Position numbers and translations under genes: made by a program
The notes under the pieces: model-generated
What the model was told of the DNA's origin: nothing
What the model saw: the letters and a program-made list of their open reading frames with translations, nothing else
The model's database searches: none
Part shown: positions 1-7,168 of the stretch, one piece after another
Numbering within the stretch: position 1 is the first letter of the stretch
How the letters are laid out: the number at the start of each line of letters is the position of its first letter
Source: Chloroflexota bacterium
Lineage (GTDB): Bacteria > Chloroflexota > Limnocylindria > Limnocylindrales > CSP1-4
Reading direction: 5' to 3'
Assembly (NCBI GenBank): GCA_013695505.1
Contig: JACDAH010000483.1
Span: 1 to 10,556, forward strand
Length of the DNA: 10,556 nt

Positions 1-8
1 GGGACCTC

Positions 9-638
9 ATGATGCGGAATCCGTTCAGCGGCTTCGGCCTCGCGCCAATGGTGCAGCCGGCGAATCGCGGAATGCCCTCCGTGCTCGCGGTCACGGCCGG
101 CGCGCTCTTGTTGGTCGCCGGCTGCGCGTCATCGGGCGCCACCAGCGGTCCGACCACGAGCACGGGGCCGATCCCGAGCGCCAGCGCCGTGAGCCCGATG
201 TCAGCCCCCCCAAGCGTCGAGCCGCCCACCACGCCGAAGCCCACGCCTCCACCGCAGCCCGGTGACCCGACGTTCGACCTTGTCAAGGAATCCGACCTCG
301 GCAACGGCGAGTTCAAGAATGAGTATCGGATCACGTGGACGGAGCCTGAGGGTGCCGCCACAGACTTCCAGATCTACGGCGTGACGTCGTGCTTGCGCGA
401 ATCGGAGAAGAACCAGGGCACAGCCTGCATCACTCGCGGGATGAAGATCCCCAAGGGCAAGCTCGACCTCCTCGCGACGGTCCCTGGCGATAAGCGCACG
501 ACGACCGTTTCGTGGACGGTCAACGAGGTCCCTGTGGGTCCGTACTTCGGCATCCTCATCCGCGCCCGCGGTCCTGGAGGCAGCAGCATCTTCACGATTG
601 TCGACACCGACCAGGTCTGCTGGGCCTGCACGTACTGA
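9..638 (+). CDS. Lipoprotein with Pro/Ser/Thr-rich stalk and fibronectin III-like domain
   Basis: Predicted membrane-anchored surface lipoprotein of unknown function. A long basic n-region leads into a hydrophobic segment (about residues 23-37) ending in the lipobox LVAG-C with Cys39. Residues 40-88 form a low-complexity stalk rich in Ser, Thr and Pro. Residues 89-209 look like an all-beta domain: YRITWTEPEG, FQIYGV, TTTVSWTV and YFGILIRARGPGGSS have the strand spacing of a fibronectin III fold. Four cysteines in this domain (128, 140, 204, 207) could make two disulfides. The start is uncertain: the ATGs at 9 and 12 have a GGGA at 1-4, the ATG at 72 would give a more normal signal peptide, and the frame is open to the window edge, so the gene could begin upstream. 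The next gene on the same strand also encodes a lipoprotein. The lipoprotein call is firm; the fold is inferred from pattern only. Confidence 0.75.
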   Translation: MMRNPFSGFGLAPMVQPANRGMPSVLAVTAGALLLVAGCASSGATSGPTTSTGPIPSASAVSPMSAPPSVEPPTTPKPTPPPQPGDPTFDLVKESDLGNGEFKNEYRITWTEPEGAATDFQIYGVTSCLRESEKNQGTACITRGMKIPKGKLDLLATVPGDKRTTTVSWTVNEVPVGPYFGILIRARGPGGSSIFTIVDTDQVCWACTY

Positions 639-775
639 AGCCGCATGCCCATCGATCGCGCGCCGGGCGCACCGGAGCGGCCTCGGCGACGGGACTCGAG
701 CGCGCATTCGCCGCTGGCCGACCTGCGCGTCCTCCGCGACCGCGTGACCAGGCTGCCGGGCCGCTCGGGGCGCGG

Positions 776-2011
776 ATGAAGGCCCGTGCCCTGATCCTGG
801 CGATGATGGTCGTCGCCAGCTCGGGATGTGCGGGAACCGCGCCGCCGACCCGCGGCCCATCGACCGCAGCGACGATCGCAAAGCCTTCGGGCGATCCGAT
901 CCTGGGCATCGACTGGGGACGCGCGCCTGCCGTCGAGCGCCCGATGAACAACGCGGAGAGCGTCCCGCCGGACTACTCGGGAACCCATCCCATCCTGCGG
1001 ATCGCGGGCCAGGCGATGATGGTCGACGTCGTCGGCGCGTCGAGCGGGGGGTTCATGGCCGTCGGCTACACGCCGCCGGACTGGCAACCGGTCGCGTGGA
1101 CGTCCCCCGACGGGGCCAGCTGGTCCATCCATCCGATGGGCACGACTGCGTTCACCTTCCCGGTCGCCCTGGCGGCGGGTGCCGATCGGACCGTCGTGGC
1201 GGTCGGGCGTTCCGGGAAGAGTCCCGTGGCCTGGACCACGGCCGACGGGTCCACCTGGAGCGTCCACTCGGTCCCGATTCTCGGTGACAGCGACATCGCC
1301 GAGCGCATGACGACGGTCGCGGCCGGGCCGGACGGGTACGTAGCCGGCGGCTCCGTCGGCCCGGAGCTGTTCGACCGGCACGCCCGCTTCTGGACGTCGG
1401 TCGACGGCGCCGATTGGCAGCCGGTCGCGGATGACCCGGTGGCCTTCGCGAACGCCGAGGTTCGCGCGATCACCACGGTTGACCATGGCTTCGTCGCGGT
1501 CGGTGTCGTGGGGACGGCGCAACACCCGACGGCCGCGGTGGCGTGGACATCGGCGGACGGCGTGAAGTGGACGCGCGTGGACGATCCCTCGTTCGCGGGC
1601 GGCGTCGCCGTCTCGGTCGTGGCGGCGCCATCCGGAGGTCTGGTCGCGGTCGGCTCCGATGTTGCCCGCAGGGAAGCCGTCGCGTGGACGTCGCCGGACG
1701 GACGTCGCTGGACGCGGGCCCCAGCCGAGGCGTCGCGGAAATACTCCGGCGGCTACGTGTGGATGACGGACGCGGTCACGATCAACGGTGAGGTGATCGC
1801 CGTCGGCGTGTTCCAGGGTCTCCAGAGGGGCACGGCCACATCCTGGGTCTCGCACGACGGCAGCCACTGGGACCGGGCGCGCACGGCCCCGGTCCAGGAA
1901 CAGGGCGAGTTCTACGCGATCACGCCGGGTGGACCGGGGGCCGTCGTCGTGGGCTCCTTTGGTGCTCCGGACTCCTACGTCCCCACGGTGTGGCTGACCC
2001 CGGCCCGGTAA
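776..2011 (+). CDS. Six-repeat beta-propeller-like lipoprotein
   Basis: Predicted surface-anchored lipoprotein of 411 residues. The start at 776 is chosen because it places a basic n-region and a hydrophobic core directly before the lipobox ASSG-C with Cys18; the open frame reaches back to 512 but that part overlaps the preceding gene and has no signal. A GGGG at 767-770 lies 5 nt upstream of the ATG. The body holds six copies of a W-[TV]-[ST]-x-D-G-x-x-W motif at residues 108, 153, 206, 257, 304 and 357, spaced 45-53 residues apart and mostly interleaved with hydrophobic GGF/L-x-AVG-like strands. A seventh degenerate strand (VWLTP) closes the chain. The motif resembles an Asp box (S-x-D-x-G-x-T-W) shortened by one residue, so a six- or seven-bladed propeller is likely. 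No catalytic signature is visible; ligand binding or a scaffold role is a guess. Confidence 0.82.
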   Translation: MKARALILAMMVVASSGCAGTAPPTRGPSTAATIAKPSGDPILGIDWGRAPAVERPMNNAESVPPDYSGTHPILRIAGQAMMVDVVGASSGGFMAVGYTPPDWQPVAWTSPDGASWSIHPMGTTAFTFPVALAAGADRTVVAVGRSGKSPVAWTTADGSTWSVHSVPILGDSDIAERMTTVAAGPDGYVAGGSVGPELFDRHARFWTSVDGADWQPVADDPVAFANAEVRAITTVDHGFVAVGVVGTAQHPTAAVAWTSADGVKWTRVDDPSFAGGVAVSVVAAPSGGLVAVGSDVARREAVAWTSPDGRRWTRAPAEASRKYSGGYVWMTDAVTINGEVIAVGVFQGLQRGTATSWVSHDGSHWDRARTAPVQEQGEFYAITPGGPGAVVVGSFGAPDSYVPTVWLTPAR

Positions 2012-2091
2012 CCGCGGCCAGTTCGGTCAGTCCGCCAGGAATTTACGAGCCCCGGCTAGCCCCGGCGAGGGCTGCGATCGGCCGGTGGCGC

Positions 2092-3924
2092 TCACGATCC
2101 CACTTCGGCGATCATCCGCCCGGCGTCGATGAGGTCGGGGGCCCCGAACCCTTCGGTAAACGTCGCGTGGAGCGCCCGGAGCTGCCCGATCCGCTCGGCC
2201 CGTGCCTCGCCGGTCGTCACCGCACACAGCCGGAGGAGCGCCCGAAGCTCGGGCGAGCGCGCGGCGAACCGCGCCGCCACGGAACGCGCCTCCTCGTATG
2301 CCGCCATCGCGGATTCGGCGTGCCCGGCGAGGGCCAGGATGTCGCCGCGAGTGATGTGCAGGGCGGGCGCCACGATGCTGCTGGGTCCGGCGACCTCGAG
2401 CGCCTCGTCGACGATCGGCAGCGCCGGCTGGGGGTCTCCCGCCGCGAGATGGGCGCCGGCCTCCATGGCCCGAAGCAGGGGCCAGAACACTGGCGGGGTC
2501 CGGAGGCCGCGGTACCGCTCGAGCCCCTCGGCGATCTGGCGGAGGCCGTCCTCGGGTCGGCCGAGCATGCTCGTCGCGCTGCCGAGGAGGCATCGCCCGA
2601 GCGCCTGCCAGATCGACAGGTCGGCGCCGTCGGCGACCTCGAGCGCCTCGGTCGCGCGCTCGCCAGCGGCCTCCGCCTCGAGCCGCCACAGGTGGATGAA
2701 GCCGGCGTGGTAGCAGGCATACGCCAGCGAGTAGGGATGGTCGAGCTCCGACGCGAGCTCGATGGCTCGGTTCCCACGCTGGACGGCCGTGTCGGGAAAG
2801 CCGAGCAGCCAGAGCAGCATCCCCGACGTCGTCAGGCACGAGATTCTGGGGTCGATCCCGAGCCGGAACCGGCGTCGGCGGTAGACGCCGCGTTCGAACG
2901 CCTCGATCGCCGCGTCGAGCTGCGTGAGGCCCTCCGCGATCCGTCCGCTGAAGGCGATGTTGAAGCCCGCCAGGATCTGCCCGTCGATCCGCATGCTCGG
3001 ATCGCCCTGGGTCTCGGCGAGTTGAATGATCTCGTCCGCGTACACGGCCGCCCTGTCAAACTCACCGCGGACGCCGTGGAACGAACCGAGGCTGCGGAGG
3101 ACCGGGAACAGTTGCGGGACCTGCCCCTGCCCCTCGAACATCTCGAGGATCCGGAGGTACTCGGCTTCGACCTCGGCCGTGTAGCCGCGGAGCATGGTCA
3201 ATGCCCGGGCCAGGCTCGTCCGGAGGGTCAGCTCCTGGTCCGACCGCTCGGCACCGGGCGGCCGCGTCCCGAGAACCCGGAGCTGGTCGTTGATCAGCTC
3301 GATCGTGAGGTGATACCAGCCGCGCTCGTCGTACAGATGCCAGAGGCCGTCGACCATCTGCCCGAGGCGATCGAGGTTCTCGTTGTCGACCCAGTGACGC
3401 CACGCGATGCGGAGGTTGTCGAGATCGACGAACAGGTCGTCGAGGGCCTGCTCGCCCTCGGCACCCGCGGCCGCCAGCGCTGCGCCGGCGGCGACGTCCG
3501 AGAAATGGCGGGCGTGGCCGGTGCGGACGGCGACCGCGAGCTCCGGCTGTCCCTCGAGGCGCTCGGCGGCATACTCGCGGATCGTCTCGAGCATCGCGAC
3601 CCGGCCGGCGGACGCGTCGGCGTCAGCCTGGCGGATCAGGCTCTTGTCGAGGAGCGAGGTGAGACCTTCGATCGCGTCGATCTCCGCTGCGGCCGCAGTG
3701 CCGAGGTCCGCGACGACGGCCTCGATCGCGCTCACTGAGCTGGCCCCGAAGGCCGACACCAGCTCGAACAACCGCTGCTCGGCGGGCTCGAGCAGCTGGT
3801 AGCTCCATTCGATCGTCGCCCGCAGGGTCTGCTGACGGGCGGGCAGGTCCCGAGCGCCGCTGCCGAGCGCTTTCAGCCGGCTCCCGAGCCGATCGCGCAG
3901 GGCATCGGGAGTGAACAGGTTCAT
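2092..3924 (-). CDS. C-terminal part (winged helix + TPR) of a frameshifted cyclase/ATPase
   Basis: This 610-residue frame is the downstream half of the gene that starts at 5192. Residues 32-123 match the winged-helix region that follows NB-ARC in COG3903-type ATPases: QTLRATIEWSYQLL (32-45), LLDKSLI (91-97) and MLETIREYAAERL (111-123). From about residue 160 to the end the protein is an alpha-helical array of alternating hydrophobic and Ala-rich helices typical of TPR repeats, which in this family serve as sensor or protein-binding platforms. The ATG at 3924 overlaps the upstream TGA as ATGA but has no Shine-Dalgarno sequence. The 15 codons before it in the same frame encode QLDGLPLAIELATAR, the conserved GLPL motif of the ATPase, so homology runs through the supposed start. 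It is therefore better read as a displaced gene fragment than as a separate gene. Translational coupling could still yield a protein. Confidence 0.75.
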   Translation of the reverse strand: MNLFTPDALRDRLGSRLKALGSGARDLPARQQTLRATIEWSYQLLEPAEQRLFELVSAFGASSVSAIEAVVADLGTAAAAEIDAIEGLTSLLDKSLIRQADADASAGRVAMLETIREYAAERLEGQPELAVAVRTGHARHFSDVAAGAALAAAGAEGEQALDDLFVDLDNLRIAWRHWVDNENLDRLGQMVDGLWHLYDERGWYHLTIELINDQLRVLGTRPPGAERSDQELTLRTSLARALTMLRGYTAEVEAEYLRILEMFEGQGQVPQLFPVLRSLGSFHGVRGEFDRAAVYADEIIQLAETQGDPSMRIDGQILAGFNIAFSGRIAEGLTQLDAAIEAFERGVYRRRRFRLGIDPRISCLTTSGMLLWLLGFPDTAVQRGNRAIELASELDHPYSLAYACYHAGFIHLWRLEAEAAGERATEALEVADGADLSIWQALGRCLLGSATSMLGRPEDGLRQIAEGLERYRGLRTPPVFWPLLRAMEAGAHLAAGDPQPALPIVDEALEVAGPSSIVAPALHITRGDILALAGHAESAMAAYEEARSVAARFAARSPELRALLRLCAVTTGEARAERIGQLRALHATFTEGFGAPDLIDAGRMIAEVGS

Positions 3925-5192
3925 CCGGGCGGTGGCGAGCTCGATCGCGAGCGGCAGGCCGTCGAGCTGTCGGCGACGGCGGCGGCGTTGTCGTCGGTCA
4001 ACCGGAAGCCGGCGCGAACGGCTCGGGCGCGCTCGACGAAAAGCTGGATCGCCTCGAACTGGCTGACCTCCTCCGCGGTCGCTGCGCCGCGATCGCTCGG
4101 CAGCGAGAGCGGCGGTACCGACAGGACGTTCTCGCCGCGCACCCGGAGGGCTTCGCGGCTCGTGACGAGGATCTTCACGCCGGAGCAGTCTCCGAGCAGG
4201 TCGACGATCAGGGGCGCCGCCGACGTCACCTGCTCGAACGTGTCGAGCACGAGCAGGACGTGCCGGACACGGAGGTGACGGACGAGGTCGTCGAGGGGCG
4301 AGCGGTCCTTGGCGTCGGGGATGCCCACCGCGGCTGCGAGCAGCGCCAGGACGGCGTCGTCGTCGGTCGCCGAGACGAGGTCGACGAAGAACACGCCATC
4401 CTCGAATCGGTCGATCTGGTCGGCGGCCGCGCGCAGCGCGAGACGCGTCTTACCGGTCCCGCCCGGCCCGGTCAGCGTCAGCAGCCGGACGGCCGGGTCG
4501 TCGAGGCGCTCGCGAATCGCGCGGAGCTCGGCGTCGCGGCCGACGAACGGCGACGTCTGCGTCGGCAGGTTGTTCGGGCGGAGATCCAGGGTCGCCAGCG
4601 GCGGGAACTCCTCGGCGAGCCCGTCGCCCGAAACCTGGAAGAGGCGCTCCGGGCGCTCCAGGTCCTTGAGCCGGTGTTCGCCCAGATCGCGGACCGCGAC
4701 GCCGGCTGGCAGGTCGGCGGCAACCAGTGCGGCGGTCGCGCCGGACAGGAGGATCTGACCGCCGTGACCCGCGGCCATGATCCGCGCCGTGCGATTCACC
4801 GCCTGCCCGAAATAGTCGCCGGCGCGGGCATCGGCATCGCCGGTATGGATCCCGATCCGGACCCGGATCGCGCCACGTTCCGGCCAGGGCTCCGAGCCCA
4901 GGTCTCGCTGTGCCCCCAGGGCGGCCGAGAGGGCCGCGCCCGGCCCCCCGGCGGCCGAGAAGACCGCCATCATCCCATCGCCGGTCGTCTTGACGAGGGT
5001 GCCGCCGGACTGCTCGATCGCGGCTCGCAGGATCGCGTCGTGACGCTCGAGCGCTGCGCGCATCGCGATCGGGGACTGCTCCCAGAGCCGGGTGCTGCCC
5101 TCGATGTCCGTGAACAGGAACGTGACGGCCGGAAGAGGGGCGGCTGGCGGCGCGGCTTGGTCTGGAGCCGACGCGTTGGTTGATGACGCCAC
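3921..5192 (-). CDS. N-terminal part of a class III adenylate cyclase / NB-ARC ATPase
   Basis: Cytosolic signalling ATPase with an N-terminal class III nucleotide cyclase domain (about residues 20-190) that would convert ATP to cAMP. The full catalytic set is present: metal-binding Asp29 (FTDIEGST) and Asp72 (TGDG), adenine-selecting Lys68 and Asp126, and transition-state Asn133 and Arg137 (AVNRTAR). An NB-ARC/AAA-type NTPase follows, entered through SPFVGRDAEL (214-223), with Walker A GPGGTGKT (242-249), Walker B LVLD (314-317) and the sensor strand ILVTSREALRVRGE (341-354). The start is GTG at 5192, with AGGG six bases upstream. The reading frame fails after residue 408: the tail rich in Ser, Pro and Arg is out of frame, while GLPL, winged helix and TPR continue in the other frame. 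Intact relatives run to roughly 1000-1100 residues, and the two halves here sum to about 1035. Either an assembly or sequencing error or a real lesion. Confidence 0.8.
   Translation of the reverse strand: MASSTNASAPDQAAPPAAPLPAVTFLFTDIEGSTRLWEQSPIAMRAALERHDAILRAAIEQSGGTLVKTTGDGMMAVFSAAGGPGAALSAALGAQRDLGSEPWPERGAIRVRIGIHTGDADARAGDYFGQAVNRTARIMAAGHGGQILLSGATAALVAADLPAGVAVRDLGEHRLKDLERPERLFQVSGDGLAEEFPPLATLDLRPNNLPTQTSPFVGRDAELRAIRERLDDPAVRLLTLTGPGGTGKTRLALRAAADQIDRFEDGVFFVDLVSATDDDAVLALLAAAVGIPDAKDRSPLDDLVRHLRVRHVLLVLDTFEQVTSAAPLIVDLLGDCSGVKILVTSREALRVRGENVLSVPPLSLPSDRGAATAEEVSQFEAIQLFVERARAVRAGFRLTDDNAAAVADSSTACRSRSSSPPPG
3965..3978 (-). other. Frameshift point in the cyclase/ATPase gene
   Basis: On the minus strand the conserved run NAAAVA is read in one frame and QLDGLPLAIEL immediately afterwards in another. 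Family members normally have about four residues (like E-I-C-R) between them, but only two bases fill the space here. This fits the loss of 3n+1 bases, most simply 10 bases, and the offset between the two frames agrees. The sequence is a GCC/GTC-rich run prone to slippage or miscalling. No slippery heptamer of the X-XXY-YYZ type is seen, so programmed frameshifting is unlikely. Confidence 0.65.
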
Positions 5193-5228
5193 GTTCCACC
5201 CTTCGCGGAGACTGCTCGAGGCCGGGCA

Positions 5229-5249
5229 GGGCCGGCTGCGTCCCGGCCC
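5229..5249 (-). other. GC-rich stem-loop upstream of the cyclase/ATPase start
   Basis: A perfect 7-bp inverted repeat GGGCCGG / CCGGCCC with a 7-base loop lies about 37 bases upstream of the GTG at 5192. It could be a leader hairpin of the cyclase/ATPase mRNA or a second terminator for the upstream Asp-box gene. There is no T-run. It may also be chance in GC-rich sequence. Confidence 0.25.
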
Positions 5250-5409
5250 ATGATGCCCGCTCGGCCGCGAGTCCGCCCTGCGGGGCGCGCAGATACCGGG
5301 TCCGGAGCATCCCCGGTGACGAGGCCGGGCCCGCGCCCCCGGCTCCCTGCGTCGGCACCTGGCTGACGAGCGCCGGAAGCGGCCCGGGCGTCACCGTGAG
5401 CGTCCGGTG

Positions 5410-5431
5410 GACGAGCCGCCGCGTGCTCGTC
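5410..5431 (-). terminator. Putative hairpin terminator after the Asp-box gene
   Basis: A perfect 7-bp stem GACGAGC / GCTCGTC with an 8-base loop begins about 37 bases past the stop of the Asp-box protein gene on the minus strand. There is no U-tract, which is common for hairpin terminators in GC-rich bacteria. The position supports termination between this gene and the cyclase/ATPase gene, so the two are probably not one tight operon. Confidence 0.4.
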
Positions 5432-5467
5432 GCCGGGTTCCAGAACGCTGACCCGCCCGCAACCGCA

Positions 5468-7009
5468 TCAGTCGCGGTGCTTGATCCCCTCGTTGTCGAC
5501 GATGTTCCAGAGGTTCTGGGCGGCGCTGCCGCCGGTGCCGGAGAACAGGATCGGGTCGTTGGCGCCCGACAGGCTGCCCGAGGCGATGCCCGGGGTGAAG
5601 GTGTCGATCGGCGCGCGGCAATTGTCGAGGGCGCTCGTCGAGCAGCTCGTCGCCGCGCCGGTGGTCGGCTGGTTGGCCGCACCGAAGATGCCATGGGCCA
5701 GGTTGTCCGAGCCGTACGAACTCGAGATGTAGTCGCCGACCATCCGGCCCTGGCTGGTGGTCGCGGCCCAGCTCGAGCTCATCCCGCTCGTGATCGTCTG
5801 GGGCGCGCTCCAGGTGGCACCGGCGTCAGCCGATGACGTGAAGCCGACGCTCAGCGCGGTCGACTTTCTCGGAGAGAAGTAGTAGGTCAGGCCGATCTGG
5901 GCGGCGCCGCCCGAGGTGGCCTTGTTGACGGCCAGGCCGGGGATGAAATGGTCGATCCCGCTGCTGATCCCGTCGATCGGGATGTGAGTGACGGCGGACC
6001 AGGCGGTGCCGGTGGCGTTGTTCGACTTGCTGAAGACGATGTCGTTGGCCTTGCAACCACGAATGAACCGGCAGTCGGTCCAGGCGACGTACACGACGCC
6101 CGAGCCGTCGATCTCGGCCGACGGCAGCGGGCCCTCGCGGAGGCCGCCGGCGACGGTGTGGTGGCGGATGGTCGCGATCGTTGTGACCGCGCTCCAGGTG
6201 GCGCCGCCGTCGGTCGAGTTGAAGGCGCCGATGGCGGTCTCGTTGGCGTTGGCGGTGGGGACGATGACGGTGCCATTCGGCGCGACGACCGGCTGGCCGC
6301 CGATGATGCCCGTATTGTTCGTCGTTGCTGCGCCCCAGGTCAGGCCGCCGTCGGTCGACGTGCTCATCTCCATCCGGTTGCCCGCGCCGTTGTCGTCCCA
6401 CTCGGTGTAGCAATTGCCGTAGAACGGGCTCGTCGCGGTGTTGTCGCAGACGATCCAGTTCTTGTCGGGGCTGATGCTCGTGTTGTTCGTGAGGATGGGC
6501 GTCCCCCATGTCAGGCCGCCGTCGGTCGAGCGGCTGGTGTAGATCGCGACGCCCTTGACGCCGCCCGCCTCCTGAAGGACGAGCGATGAGATCAACCAGA
6601 CGTTGTCCTGGGCGTCATAGGCGACGGCGGGATCGGTGGCGCGATCCCACGCGCCGCCGGCGACGTACTTCGTCAGGCTCGGGAGCAGGCCGCTGGTCCA
6701 GTTGACGCCGTTGTTCGTCGAAGTCGAGAAGCCGATCGCGCACGCGCCGCCGTCGTAGATCCGGCCGACCTGGTAGGCGGCCACGATCGTGGCGCCGTTC
6801 GAGAAGCTGTCGGGCTCGACGTTCGCCTGGTGGTTGGTGAGTCCAGAGGCTGCGCAGGTCGCCTGGGAGAAGGGATCCACCCCGACCTGGACAGCCGTGG
6901 ACACAGCCGTGACGGGCGCCGCCAGCCCCAGGATCGCGATCCCGGCGGCGGCCAGCATCCCCGCGCCCCGCCTGCGACCGGAAACCATGGAGAAGGAACG
7001 GTCGGTCAT
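5468..7009 (-). CDS. Secreted Asp-box (sialidase-fold) repeat protein
   Basis: A 513-residue exported protein with a sialidase-like beta-propeller. The start at 7009 is fixed by GGAGGA seven bases upstream; the open frame continues back to 7348 but runs into the divergent cyclase gene. Residues 1-36 form a signal peptide: Arg-rich n-region (GRRRG), hydrophobic core (MLAAAGIAILGLAAPV), cleavage probably near TAVS. There are canonical Asp boxes STDGGLTW at 161-168 and 218-225, STDGGATW at 265-272 and SADAGATW at 393-400, with a degenerate STNNGVNW at 97-104. Six or more cysteines suggest disulfides outside the cell. The sialidase FRIP motif and a clear arginine triad are not seen, so exo-sialidase activity is doubtful; adhesion, glycan binding or another hydrolase role is possible. 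It is transcribed divergently from the membrane cyclase. Confidence 0.85.
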   Translation of the reverse strand: MTDRSFSMVSGRRRGAGMLAAAGIAILGLAAPVTAVSTAVQVGVDPFSQATCAASGLTNHQANVEPDSFSNGATIVAAYQVGRIYDGGACAIGFSTSTNNGVNWTSGLLPSLTKYVAGGAWDRATDPAVAYDAQDNVWLISSLVLQEAGGVKGVAIYTSRSTDGGLTWGTPILTNNTSISPDKNWIVCDNTATSPFYGNCYTEWDDNGAGNRMEMSTSTDGGLTWGAATTNNTGIIGGQPVVAPNGTVIVPTANANETAIGAFNSTDGGATWSAVTTIATIRHHTVAGGLREGPLPSAEIDGSGVVYVAWTDCRFIRGCKANDIVFSKSNNATGTAWSAVTHIPIDGISSGIDHFIPGLAVNKATSGGAAQIGLTYYFSPRKSTALSVGFTSSADAGATWSAPQTITSGMSSSWAATTSQGRMVGDYISSSYGSDNLAHGIFGAANQPTTGAATSCSTSALDNCRAPIDTFTPGIASGSLSGANDPILFSGTGGSAAQNLWNIVDNEGIKHRD

Positions 7010-7016
7010 CGCCGGG

Positions 7017-7022
7017 TCCTCC
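7017..7022 (-). promoter_or_regulatory. Strong ribosome binding site (GGAGGA) for the Asp-box gene
   Basis: On the minus strand GGAGGA is followed by 7 bases and then ATG at 7009. This decides the start over the longer upstream frame, and the signal peptide begins right there. Confidence 0.75.
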
Positions 7023-7064
7023 AGGAACGCGGCGCGGGCCGGAGGTCGGCGAGCGCGAGCCGCC

Positions 7065-7093
7065 ATCGTCGCATGTGACCAGCCACGGGACAA
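7065..7093 (-). promoter_or_regulatory. Candidate sigma70-type promoter for the Asp-box gene
   Basis: On the minus strand TTGTCC (7088-7093) and GACGAT (7065-7070) are separated by exactly 17 bases, about 56 bases upstream of the start codon. The matches to TTGACA and TATAAT are 4/6 and 3/6, so this is suggestive only. Confidence 0.3.
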
Positions 7094-7155
7094 GGTCGGC
7101 GGGCGCGTGGGCCGGCGGCCGGCACGACGGCATCCGCCCGCCTTCGCCGGCGGCG

Positions 7156-7164
7156 TACGATCGT
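7156..7164 (+). promoter_or_regulatory. -10 element of a probable leaderless promoter, overlapped by a palindrome
   Basis: TACGAT (7156-7161) fits the TANNNT -10 consensus and sits 7 bases before the ATG at 7169. Transcription would then start at or next to the A of the start codon. No Shine-Dalgarno sequence precedes this ATG, which agrees with leaderless translation. The 8-bp palindrome ACGATCGT (7157-7164) overlaps the -10 and could be a regulator half-site or core. No clear -35 is visible. Confidence 0.4.
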
Positions 7165-7168
7165 CGCG

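Noticed and set aside
512..775. N-terminal extension of the propeller lipoprotein back to 512
   Set aside because: Overlaps the preceding lipoprotein gene and would place the lipobox about 100 residues in.
374..1867. Long minus-strand open frame (497 codons) opposite the two lipoprotein genes
   Set aside because: Arg/Gly/Pro/Asp-rich composition with no domain or signal; a GC-bias shadow of the plus-strand lipoprotein genes, which have lipoboxes and repeats.
2012..2091. Bidirectional terminator in the convergent gap
   Set aside because: Only a 5-bp stem AGCCC/GGGCT and a short duplicated CCCCGGC are visible; too weak to call.
1990..3738. Long plus-strand open frame (582 codons) opposite the TPR region
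   Set aside because: No recognisable motif; composition typical of the antisense of a GC-rich alpha-helical gene, while the minus strand carries clear winged-helix and TPR sequence.
3921..3924. Natural two-gene operon with ATGA coupling instead of a frameshift
   Set aside because: Conserved NB-ARC sequence is encoded upstream of the ATG in the second frame and no ribosome binding site precedes it, so the overlap is more likely an accident of the frame change.
4260..5183. Plus-strand open frame (307 codons) opposite the cyclase/NB-ARC gene
   Set aside because: The complementary strand encodes intact cyclase and Walker motifs; this frame has none.
5193..5467. Possible extra small gene in the 275-base gap between the two minus-strand genes
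   Set aside because: Plus- and minus-strand frames here show no ribosome binding site, signal or motif; only the two stem-loops noted were found.
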